Assembly (NCBI GenBank): GCA_013694945.1
Contig: JACDBM010000066.1
Coordinates: forward strand, 1 to 17,188
Source of the DNA: Chthoniobacterales bacterium
GTDB lineage: Bacteria; Verrucomicrobiota; Verrucomicrobiia; Chthoniobacterales; UBA10450
Length of the DNA stretch: 17,188 bases
Reading direction: 5' to 3'
The translations under genes were made by a program, and so were the position numbers. How positions within the stretch are numbered: the first letter of the stretch is position 1; each line of letters starts with the position of its first letter. The notes beneath the pieces are model-generated. The model did not search any database, was not told the DNA's origin, and was given only the letters and a program-made list of their open reading frames with translations. Below, one piece after another: positions 7,963 through 14,042 of the stretch.

Positions 7963-8427
7963 CTATCCTTTGCGGAGTTTGTCCAGCTCGGCGATAAACG
8001 CGGACGGCCCGCCGGCCATGTATCCGAGTTCGCCGATTCTCTTCCCGTCGCCATCCAGCACCACGATCGTGGGAAAACCCTGAATGCCGAACCGCCTCGC
8101 AAGCTCCTCGTTTTGCGTCCGCTCAGGGCCGCTCAATTCCTTGCCCTTTGGGAAGTCCACTTCCATCAGGATAAGGTTTTTGCTCGCGTATTCTCTGAAC
8201 TCGGACTTGGAGAAAACTTCCTTGTCCAGCCGGATGCACCATCCACACCAATCAGAGCCCGTGAAGTCGACCAGAAGGAGCTTCTTGTTAGACTTCGCTT
8301 CGTCCTGCGCCTTCTTGAAATCGGTCAACCAGCCTGGTTTTGCCGAGACCGAAAAGGCGGTGAGCAAAAGAAAGGCAAGAGCACTAAGAAGCACACGAAG
8401 AGAATTCACGCTCAAAACTTCCTGCAT
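7963..8427 (-). CDS. Exported thioredoxin-like protein with CGWC active site
   Basis: This 154-residue protein has a hydrophobic N-terminus (RVLLSALAFLLLTAFSVSA, cleavage near A29) and a thioredoxin fold like the C-terminal domain of DsbD or the Thioredoxin_7 family. The active site is CGWC at residues 61-64 within DFTGSDWCGWC, and the cis-proline is P119 in GFPT. It probably works in the periplasm as a thiol-disulfide reductase or chaperone. Two starts are possible: the ATG at 8427 used here, and a GTG at 8409. The GTG has AGGAAG eight bases upstream and yields a shorter, more typical signal peptide (VNSLRVLLS...), so it may be the real one. Nothing nearby (no ccd or dsb gene) names a partner. 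Confidence 0.85.
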   Translation of the reverse strand: MQEVLSVNSLRVLLSALAFLLLTAFSVSAKPGWLTDFKKAQDEAKSNKKLLLVDFTGSDWCGWCIRLDKEVFSKSEFREYASKNLILMEVDFPKGKELSGPERTQNEELARRFGIQGFPTIVVLDGDGKRIGELGYMAGGPSAFIAELDKLRKG

Positions 8428-8617
8428 CTTCTCGTTGGGCGCAAGCAGGAGGGCGGAGCAGTCTCCAGTGCAATGAGTTGAAAGAATAAACGGTCTGGCA
8501 GCGGGCTGAGCGGTAGGAGCTCATTCTTTCGAGCAGCGAGTTGATTGAAAAAACGTGTCAAAACTCTCCGACACACCGCACTAACCGTCCCTGCTGCGCT
8601 CGCTCCGTACAAAGTTA
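8428..8617. other. Spacer upstream of the thioredoxin gene
   Basis: No gene is apparent here. On the minus strand a perfect TTGACA lies at 8556-8561, but the sequence 17 bases downstream (CGCTGC) does not resemble a -10 box. The thioredoxin promoter probably lies in this stretch without being clearly identifiable. Confidence 0.4.
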
Positions 8618-8639
8618 GCCCGGCGACGATGCGCCGGGC
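8618..8639 (-). terminator. Hairpin after the SWIB gene, probable terminator
   Basis: GCCCGGCG (8618-8625) pairs perfectly with CGCCGGGC (8632-8639) around a six-base loop. It begins 21 bases after the SWIB stop, where a terminator would sit. There is only a short T-containing stretch (TAACTTTG) after it on the minus strand, so termination may be weak or factor-dependent. Confidence 0.55.
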
Positions 8640-8660
8640 CAAACCAGAACCAATTTGAAT

Positions 8661-8954
8661 CTAGGAAGCTTTGATGTGCCCTGAGACAAGCGTGGTCATT
8701 TCGAACATGCTGACCTGGCTTTTGCCGTTGAAAACTGGCTTGAGGGAGTCATCCGCATTGATCTGCGTTCTCTTCTTTTTGTCCTGGAGGCCATTTTTCT
8801 TGATGTAGTCCCAAAGCTTCTTCGTGAGCTCAGAACGTGGCAGGGGTCTGGAACCGACGATTTCGGAGAGCTTCTCGTCTGGCTGCACCGGCCTCATAAA
8901 GGCGGCATTCGGTTTGCGTTTGGAAGGAGTCTTGGTGGAGGTGGATTTCGGCAT
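8661..8954 (-). CDS. Standalone SWIB/MDM2-domain protein
   Basis: This 97-residue basic protein consists of a Lys/Ser/Thr-rich tail (1-15, TSTKTPSKRK) and one SWIB domain (about 17-95). Supporting motifs are FMRPVQPDEKLSEIVG, PLPRSELTKKLWDYIKKNGL and TQINADDSLKPVF, close to the SWIB consensus for helices 1 to 3. SWIB domains are best known from eukaryotic SWI/SNF chromatin complexes and MDM2; in bacteria they are characteristic of Chlamydiae and relatives, sometimes fused to topoisomerase I. The lysine-rich N-terminus would suit DNA binding. The start ATG is at 8954 with no clear ribosome-binding site. The gene follows the phosphatase gene by 53 bases on the same strand, so cotranscription is possible. 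Its function in bacteria is not established to my knowledge. Confidence 0.88.
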   Translation of the reverse strand: MPKSTSTKTPSKRKPNAAFMRPVQPDEKLSEIVGSRPLPRSELTKKLWDYIKKNGLQDKKKRTQINADDSLKPVFNGKSQVSMFEMTTLVSGHIKAS

Positions 8955-8968
8955 AGAGGCTGATTAAT

Positions 8969-8986
8969 CCCTGCCTAGGAGCAGGG
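8969..8986. promoter_or_regulatory. Small hairpin between phosphatase and SWIB genes
   Basis: CCCTGC (8969-8974) and GCAGGG (8981-8986) form a six-base-pair stem with a six-base loop in the 53-base gap. It could be a weak terminator for the phosphatase gene or a structure in the SWIB leader. TATCAT (minus strand, 8989-8994) beside it resembles a -10 box, but its -35 is poor. No T-run follows. Confidence 0.3.
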
Positions 8987-9007
8987 CAATGATAAAATTT
9001 CCACAAA

Positions 9008-10213
9008 TCATTCAGAACGCTTCACCACGATGGCCGCGATATCGTCCGGGAGCGGTTTATCGCCATTCCCTAAGGTTGCTTGCGCGATCACACTGGCCAA
9101 CAAAGCGTGTGCGTCCAAACCGGCAGGTTGGAGCATCGTTGCCAGTTTTTCGGGCGTGAGGCGCACAGCTTCCACTGCTTCGTTAGCTCCATACAATCCG
9201 TCCGTGTAAAGAAAGAAGGCGTCACCGGGTGCGAGGTGGACATCAGTTTCTGAAAAGTTTGAACTCTCCACCAAGCCCAATGGGGGAGCTGAGGAAGGGA
9301 TCGCCTCGGTTTCTCCACCGTGCCGTGCCACGAGCAAAGGCGGATGGCCCGCCCCCACCACCGTGGCACGGCCAGTCGACGGCTCGAGCGCGACACACAT
9401 CGCGGTCATGAAGGAACGTGCGCCGAAGATGGTTCGGAAATCGTTGTTGACCGCGCGCATGATCGTCGCCGGCATCTTGTGCTCTGCATTGCCGTGCTGA
9501 AAAAGCAGCTTGGTCAAAGTCGTGAGAAGAGCGGCGGACGCGCCGTGACCGGTCGCATCAGCGATCCAGAAAAGCGTGCGGTTGTCTGCCATCCGCAGCC
9601 ATCCGTAAATGTCGCCGCCTACCTGTATCACAGGACGATAGACAGCCGCGACATTCCAGCCTTCCAACGCCGGCGTCTTTTGCGGAATCAGCGATTGCTG
9701 GGTCAGCCGTGCCGCTTCCAAATCGCGTTCAAGATTTGTCCGCCACGCTTCCAGTTCATCATTCTGCTGTTGCAGTTGCCGTCGCATCGAACGCAGGCGC
9801 AACTGCGTCTCAATCCGCGCGCGCAACACGGCGGGGTTGATCGGCTTGGTCACGAAATCATCTGCGCCTGCCTCTAAACAGAGGACTTCGCTCTCCTCCC
9901 CACCGTGGCCCGTGAGCATGATCGCCGGCAACTGGGCGAATGCCGGGTCCGTTTCCGCGCGCAGGCGCTTTAAAACCTCCGCTCCGTTCAGGCCCGGCAT
10001 GTCGAAATCGAGCAGGAGGAGAGAAGGAATCTCTTTGTGCAAAATCTCGAGAGCCTCAACCCCGTCCGCGGATTCCCGACAGGCGAAGCCCGCGCTCACG
10101 AGGGTGCGGACCAGCAAACGACGGCTCATCGGGTCGTCGTCTGCCACCAGGATCTGCTCGCGGTCGTTTGCTGTCACGGTGGTGTCGTTCGATGGAAAAG
10201 AGAGCGCTGCCAA
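9008..10213 (-). CDS. Response regulator with PP2C-type (SpoIIE/RsbU-like) serine phosphatase output
   Basis: This 401-residue cytoplasmic protein joins a receiver (about 19-135) to a PPM/PP2C phosphatase (about 180-398). Receiver residues are the acidic triad D25-D27, phospho-acceptor D69 (LLLLDFDMPG), T101 and K123 (FVTKP). A coiled-coil linker (139-175) with LTQQSLIPQKTP precedes the phosphatase, as in RsbU-like proteins. Metal-binding motifs are GGDIYG (D201), IADATGHG (D219), TDGLYGA (D338) and DDIAAIV (D390/D391). Such proteins dephosphorylate an anti-anti-sigma factor when activated, but no such partner gene is visible. The start is a TTG at 10213 with GGGAG nine bases upstream; a stop lies just upstream in frame, and the next choice is a GTG at codon 13, which also precedes the receiver. 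Confidence 0.9.
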   Translation of the reverse strand: MAALSFPSNDTTVTANDREQILVADDDPMSRRLLVRTLVSAGFACRESADGVEALEILHKEIPSLLLLDFDMPGLNGAEVLKRLRAETDPAFAQLPAIMLTGHGGEESEVLCLEAGADDFVTKPINPAVLRARIETQLRLRSMRRQLQQQNDELEAWRTNLERDLEAARLTQQSLIPQKTPALEGWNVAAVYRPVIQVGGDIYGWLRMADNRTLFWIADATGHGASAALLTTLTKLLFQHGNAEHKMPATIMRAVNNDFRTIFGARSFMTAMCVALEPSTGRATVVGAGHPPLLVARHGGETEAIPSSAPPLGLVESSNFSETDVHLAPGDAFFLYTDGLYGANEAVEAVRLTPEKLATMLQPAGLDAHALLASVIAQATLGNGDKPLPDDIAAIVVKRSE

Positions 10214-10353
10214 CCTTTATATCTCGCGGGAGACTTATCGTCACTCTTAACTACGTTTCTAGATTTGGGACGGCTCATCTGTCATACTACTGCTTCTTCA
10301 GCTGCCCGAAATGAAATACAGGCAGCCTTCCTTTTTCGACGCGCAATTAACCA

Positions 10354-10382
10354 TTGTCAGGGTTCTGGCATTGAATTAGAAC
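10354..10382 (+). promoter_or_regulatory. Probable sigma70-type promoter for the small lipoprotein gene
   Basis: TTGTCA at 10354-10359 (five of six matches) and TAGAAC at 10377-10382 (four of six) are spaced by 17 bases. Transcription would start near 10389, about 19 bases before the ATG at 10408. It is the best-spaced pair I found in the window, but it is unproven. Confidence 0.4.
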
Positions 10383-10407
10383 GGACGAAGATTCGTCGTA
10401 ATCGCTT

Positions 10408-10803
10408 ATGAAATTCTCGCTCTCACTCGGGTTGCTTGTCACTTTCGCTTTCGTGGCCTGCGAGATTGACGAACCACCAGTAAGAACAACCCGCACGGTG
10501 AGCAGATATCCGGCGCCGCAGACGCAGTACCCACCTCCGCCGCAACCGTTCGGAGATCCCACGTTGCAGCCGACGCCCCCTCCTGTGACACCGTATTCGG
10601 ATGTGGATACTGCGTCCCCTCCCGCGCCCGCTCCAGCGCCGCCAACCGCGAAGGGCGACTACCCCTACGGAGTTCCGGTCGAGGGCAAGCCTGGATTTGT
10701 GCGCAGTCCGTTTTCTCCTGACAAAATGACGGACGTCAGGGGCTATGCGCCAGGCACGGAGGTTAAGGATCCCTACACTGGCAAAATCTTCCTCGTTCCG
10801 TAG
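10408..10803 (+). CDS. Small proline-rich lipoprotein with conserved C-terminal block
   Basis: This is a 131-residue probable lipoprotein of unknown function. The signal sequence MKFSLSLGLLVTFAFVAC ends in C18; the lipobox FVAC has Phe at -3 where Leu is usual, so lipidation is likely but not certain. Residues 35-85 are low-complexity Pro/Ala/Thr sequence (for example YPPPPQP and APAPAPP). The last 45 residues look like a defined domain: YPYGVPVEGKPGFVRSPFSP, then VRGYAPGTEVKDPYTGKIFL. I recall similar endings (GFVxSP, DVRG, GTEVKDPYT.KxFxVP) in other verrucomicrobial small proteins but cannot name a family. A promoter-like pair precedes it, and it stands apart from aroA by 159 bases, so it is probably its own transcription unit. 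Confidence 0.75.
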   Translation: MKFSLSLGLLVTFAFVACEIDEPPVRTTRTVSRYPAPQTQYPPPPQPFGDPTLQPTPPPVTPYSDVDTASPPAPAPAPPTAKGDYPYGVPVEGKPGFVRSPFSPDKMTDVRGYAPGTEVKDPYTGKIFLVP

Positions 10804-10962
10804 AGCTGACGTTTTCTTTCGCGCGGAGTTCGCGCCACGGCTACGCTCTTGGCCCGGCGCTTCCGGCTTGCTGGACAAGCCAGGAGATGTTCCCGATGCT
10901 GCACCGCGGTTCGCCCCGGAGACTCGGGTCCCCCGCCGGGAAGCGATGAACCCACTCTCGAC
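10804..10962. other. Spacer with two small hairpins before aroA
   Basis: GCGCG/CGCGC (10821-10825 with 10831-10835) and GGCTTG/CAAGCC (10865-10870 with 10876-10881) can each fold into a five- to six-base-pair stem with a five-base loop. Either could end the lipoprotein transcript, but no T-run follows. The aroA frame stays open through the second half, without resemblance to AroA. I cannot point to an aroA promoter. Confidence 0.3.
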
Positions 10963-12318
10963 ATGGAATTCCGCGTAAAACGGGCGCCGCGGATCGACGC
11001 CGAGATCACGGTGCCGGGCGACAAGAGCATCTCGCACCGCGCGCCAATTATCTCGGCGCTTTCCAATGGTGTCTGTGTCCTGCGCGGTTTTCTACCGAGT
11101 AATGATTGCATGCGCACGGTGCAAGCCCTCCGCGTCTGCGGCATCCCGATCGAGCAGCCCGAGCCGGAATTGCTGATCATTCACGGAAAGAAGCGTCTAC
11201 TGACCCAGCCCAGCGGTGACATCGATTGCGGAAACTCCGGCACGACCATGCGACTTCTGGCCGGACTGTTTGCAGGTCAGCCCTTCAATTGCCGGCTTGT
11301 TGCTGGCTCGACCTTATCGAAACGGCCGATGGGGCGCGTGATCAAGCCATTGCGCGAGATGGGAGCGAACATTGTGGCCGAAGGGCCGAACGAAAGTGCT
11401 CCGTTGCGAATCACTGGTTCAAGACTGCGCGGGATCGAGTACGACTCACCGATCGCGAGCGCTCAGGTGAAAACCGCCCTGCTCCTCGCGGGCTTGTTCG
11501 CAAAAGGGAAGACCACCGTAAAGGAGCCGGCGCCTACCCGGAATCACACCGAGCTGATGCTGAATTATTTCCTGGTGCGAACCCTTGAGGAAGAAGATGG
11601 CGGCATCACTATCTGGGGCGATCAGGTTCCGGAGTCGCGCGATTTTTTTATTCCCGGCGACATTTCGTCCGCCGCGTTTTGGCTTGTCGCCGCCGGCGCG
11701 CAACCGGGCGGTCACCTCCTCGTCCGGGATATCGGGTTGAATGAGACACGGACCGCGCTGCTCGGCGTTCTCATCCGGATGGGGGCGCAGGTGCGGGAGG
11801 CAGTGGAAGACGTCGACCAAATCGAGCCGCGCGGAACCGTGGAAATCACCGGCGCGCCGCTCAAAGGCACCACTATGCAAGGGCGGGAGATTCCGCAGCT
11901 GATCGATGAACTGCCGATTCTCGCGGTCGCCGGTGCGCTCGCGAGCGGCACGACCACCATCCGCCACGCGGAGGAACTCCGCATCAAGGAAACTGATCGC
12001 ATCGCCGCCATCGCACACAATCTTCGCGCCATGGGCGCCCAGGTTATTGAGTTAAACGACGGCTTGGAAATTCACGGACGTGGCTCCTTACGCGGCGCCC
12101 GCCTCGCGAGTTTTGGAGACCATCGCATCGCCATGGCTTTCGCGATTGCAGGCCTCTTCGCCGAAGGCGAGACGGTCGTGCAGGATGCGGATTGCGTGAA
12201 CGAGTCGTACCCCGAATTTGGCAAGGCACTCGAAGAGGTGATGAATCCGAAAAGGCAACGGGTCACGACGCCGGTGATCAGTTCGCTTACCGCCTCCCGG
12301 GTCGATAGCGAGGAATAG
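10963..12318 (+). CDS. aroA: 3-phosphoshikimate 1-carboxyvinyltransferase (EPSP synthase), class II
   Basis: AroA transfers the enolpyruvyl group of phosphoenolpyruvate to shikimate-3-phosphate, the sixth step of the shikimate pathway. The 451-residue product is slightly longer than the usual 425-435, owing to a C-terminal tail after SYPEFGKALEEVM (PKRQRV onward). I start at the ATG at 10963 because VKRAPRIDAEITVPGDKSIS follows at once. Motifs are GDKSISHR (19-26), GNSGTTMRL (90-98), KRPMGR (120-125), SAQVK (166-170), RNHTE (193-197), NETR (260-263), PGDISSAAF (231-239), PQLIDELP with catalytic D315, ELRIKETDR (338-346) and FGDHRIAM (384-391). The combination GDKS, SAQVK, RNHTE and NETR is the published signature of class II EPSP synthases, as in Bacillus. 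It is followed by cmk after one base. Confidence 0.96.
   Translation: MEFRVKRAPRIDAEITVPGDKSISHRAPIISALSNGVCVLRGFLPSNDCMRTVQALRVCGIPIEQPEPELLIIHGKKRLLTQPSGDIDCGNSGTTMRLLAGLFAGQPFNCRLVAGSTLSKRPMGRVIKPLREMGANIVAEGPNESAPLRITGSRLRGIEYDSPIASAQVKTALLLAGLFAKGKTTVKEPAPTRNHTELMLNYFLVRTLEEEDGGITIWGDQVPESRDFFIPGDISSAAFWLVAAGAQPGGHLLVRDIGLNETRTALLGVLIRMGAQVREAVEDVDQIEPRGTVEITGAPLKGTTMQGREIPQLIDELPILAVAGALASGTTTIRHAEELRIKETDRIAAIAHNLRAMGAQVIELNDGLEIHGRGSLRGARLASFGDHRIAMAFAIAGLFAEGETVVQDADCVNESYPEFGKALEEVMNPKRQRVTTPVISSLTASRVDSEE
12310..12314 (+). promoter_or_regulatory. Ribosome-binding site that decides the cmk start
   Basis: GAGGA lies five bases before the ATG at 12320 and inside the 3' end of aroA. 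The later in-frame ATG at 12353 has no such site. This favours the longer cytidylate kinase. Confidence 0.55.
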
Positions 12319-12319
12319 C

Positions 12320-13057
12320 ATGCACGGCTCGCGCGGTTGCGCTCGTTCTGACATGAGCCCGTCCGTTCCGGCCTACAAACGCGTCATCGCGATCGACGGC
12401 CCCGCCGCTTCCGGGAAAAGCAGTGTCGCGCGAAAACTCGCGCAGAAACTTGAATTCGTGTATGTGAACTCCGGCGCCATGTACCGGGCGCTCACCTGGC
12501 ACGTTTTGCAGTGCGGCGTAGACCCGCACGATCAGGCAGCTGTCGCTGCTCTGGTCGAAGCCACGCGATTTGAAACCGATTTGCTCGACCAGGAATCACG
12601 CATTCTGATCGAAGGCACTGATCCTTCAATCCATCTGCGGGAGGTACGGGTGAACGAAAGCGTGTCGCTCGTTAGCAGGGTTCCACGCGTGCGCGCCGTG
12701 CTCGTGGGCCGGATGCGTGCCTACGCCATGCAAGACGACGTGGTCATGGAAGGTCGCGACATCGGTTCGGTCGTCTTCCCGCACACGTCCTATAAGTTTT
12801 ACATCGATGCCTCCCACGCAATTCGCTCACAACGCAGAGCCGCGCAGGGCCAGACAGATCAGATCGCCCTCCGTGATGAGGTGGACTCTTCCCGCAGCGA
12901 TTCGCCCCTGACCGTGGCGGCCGACGCGCACGTTGTTGATAGTTCCATTCTCTCGATCGATGAGGTCGTCAGCGAAATCCTGCGCTGCCTGCGCGCGCGA
13001 AATTTCAGCGTCGAAGCGAAGCAGGTCGGGTCATGCCGGTCTGTCTCGTCCCAATGA
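12320..13057 (+). CDS. cmk: Cytidylate kinase
   Basis: Cmk phosphorylates CMP and dCMP with ATP to the diphosphates in pyrimidine nucleotide metabolism. The product is 245 residues. The P-loop is GPAASGKS (27-34), followed by YVNSGAMYRA (47-56; usually Y-L-D-T-G-A-M-Y-R), EGRDIGSVVFP (nucleotide-binding and lid region), FYIDAS, RSQRRAAQ, and the CMP-contacting block DEVDSSRSDSPLTVAADAHV. I use the ATG at 12320 because of its ribosome-binding site; this adds 11 residues before MSPSVPAYKRVIAIDGPA. If translation begins at 12353 the protein is 234 residues and closer to family length. One base separates it from aroA and its stop overlaps the next start in an ATGA. The tail after ILRCLRARNF (EAKQVGSCRSVSSQ) is not conserved. 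Confidence 0.95.
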   Translation: MHGSRGCARSDMSPSVPAYKRVIAIDGPAASGKSSVARKLAQKLEFVYVNSGAMYRALTWHVLQCGVDPHDQAAVAALVEATRFETDLLDQESRILIEGTDPSIHLREVRVNESVSLVSRVPRVRAVLVGRMRAYAMQDDVVMEGRDIGSVVFPHTSYKFYIDASHAIRSQRRAAQGQTDQIALRDEVDSSRSDSPLTVAADAHVVDSSILSIDEVVSEILRCLRARNFSVEAKQVGSCRSVSSQ

Positions 13058-13668
13058 ATCCCTGGTATTGGACCGGGTATTATCTGGCGAAGATCCTTGC
13101 TCGCATTTTCTTCAGGTTTCGCATTCTGCACCGGGATCGGCGCATTCTGAAAGGGCCGCTCATCATCGCGATGAACCACCAGAGCTATCTCGACCCGCCG
13201 CTGGCTGGCATCTCCTCAGGGCGCGAGACGTATTTCCTCGCGCGAAGAACGTTGCTCGATGGGCCGGTGCTCGGATGGCTTCTGCCGAAGCTCAACGTTG
13301 TCCCCGTCGATCAGGAAGGAACGGATCGAAGCGCATTGAAGGCACTCATCCGGATTTTGAATGCAGGGAAAGCGACCGTTGTCTTTCCGGAAGGAGCGCG
13401 GACGCTGGATGGGAATCTCCAGCCGGCTCTTCCTGGACTTGGGTTCGTCATCGCGAAAACGCGCGCACCGGTCTTGCCGATGCGAATCTTCGGTGCGCGT
13501 GAAGCGTTGCCGCGGGGAAGTGGCCGTGTGCGGCTGCGTCCGATTACGGTGGTCATTGGCGAGCCGATTCAATTCCGCGAGGCTGATTTCCCGCCTCGCG
13601 ACAAGGAAGTTTACGCGCGCTTAAGTGAACGCGTCATGGAAGCGATCGCCGCACTTCGCGCCGAGTAA
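13054..13668 (+). CDS. plsC: 1-acyl-sn-glycerol-3-phosphate acyltransferase (PlsC family)
   Basis: PlsC-type enzymes add the second acyl chain to lysophosphatidic acid to form phosphatidic acid, the phospholipid precursor, at the inner membrane. The 204-residue product has an amphipathic, aromatic-rich N-terminus (MNPWYWTGYYLAKILARIFF). It has the catalytic NHxxxxD motif as NHQSYLD (41-47), the substrate-binding FPEGART (111-117), and PVLPMRIFG (139-147). The start at 13054 overlaps the cmk stop as ATGA, which suggests coupled translation. An upstream ATG at 13033, with AGG seven bases before it, would add MPVCLVP and cannot be excluded. Placement after aroA-cmk is a common bacterial arrangement. 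Exact acyl acceptor preference is inferred from family only. Confidence 0.9.
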   Translation: MNPWYWTGYYLAKILARIFFRFRILHRDRRILKGPLIIAMNHQSYLDPPLAGISSGRETYFLARRTLLDGPVLGWLLPKLNVVPVDQEGTDRSALKALIRILNAGKATVVFPEGARTLDGNLQPALPGLGFVIAKTRAPVLPMRIFGAREALPRGSGRVRLRPITVVIGEPIQFREADFPPRDKEVYARLSERVMEAIAALRAE

Positions 13669-13713
13669 TGTGCAAGCAAGTTGCGCCCCACACTTGCATC
13701 CCGATAGTGTGAT

Positions 13714-13920
13714 GTGACAGGAAAAGAGAACCGAAAATCTGCGCCGCCGGAGTCGCCTGCTCCACGGGGCGGCTTGCAATTGATGGCGCTCATCCTCCTG
13801 GTGATGGCGCTCCTGGCGATTTTTTCCAACGTGCAGAAATCGCGTCGAGACCAACTTGAGACGGTAACGATTGTGCCCGCTCCCGCTGCCACACCGGTCT
13901 CCGCACCCTCTCCGCCTTGA
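13714..13920 (+). CDS. Small single-pass membrane protein, unknown
   Basis: This 68-residue ORF begins with GTG and encodes a charged, Pro-rich head (TGKENRKSAPPESPAPRGG), one hydrophobic helix (LQLMALILLVMALLAIF, about 21-38), a basic stretch (QKSRRDQ) and a Pro/Ala tail ending SAPSPP. The positive residues just after the helix suggest a cytoplasmic C-terminus by the positive-inside rule, though the head is basic too. An alternative ATG at 13783 would leave only helix and tail. It fills most of the gap between plsC and the large lipoprotein, and its codon use looks like its neighbours'. I do not recognise a family. No strong ribosome-binding site is visible, so it could be spurious. Confidence 0.5.
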   Translation: MTGKENRKSAPPESPAPRGGLQLMALILLVMALLAIFSNVQKSRRDQLETVTIVPAPAATPVSAPSPP

Positions 13921-14042
13921 CGTTTGTGATTGATGTCAGCAGCGACGCTGCGAGCGCCGAGCAGAAGAGCCAGCAATTAGGAATGCAGCCCCGCTGCTCC
14001 TTTGCTTCGAATAACGAAAGATCACCCCGGTCTAAATTGCCC

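Noticed and set aside
7849..8481. 210-codon plus-strand ORF opposite the thioredoxin gene
   Set aside because: The minus strand encodes a clear thioredoxin fold with CGWC; the plus-strand product has no domain and overlaps the end of the kinase gene.
8556..8561. Perfect -35 box TTGACA on the minus strand
   Set aside because: No acceptable -10 box lies 16 to 18 bases downstream, so I do not call a promoter.
10849..10962. 38-codon extension of AroA
   Set aside because: It is Arg/Cys-rich, contains a hairpin sequence, and AroA homologues begin at the position corresponding to 10963.
13917..14042. 42-codon extension of the large lipoprotein starting at TTG
   Set aside because: It would bury the signal peptide and lipobox inside the protein and overlaps the end of the small membrane-protein gene.
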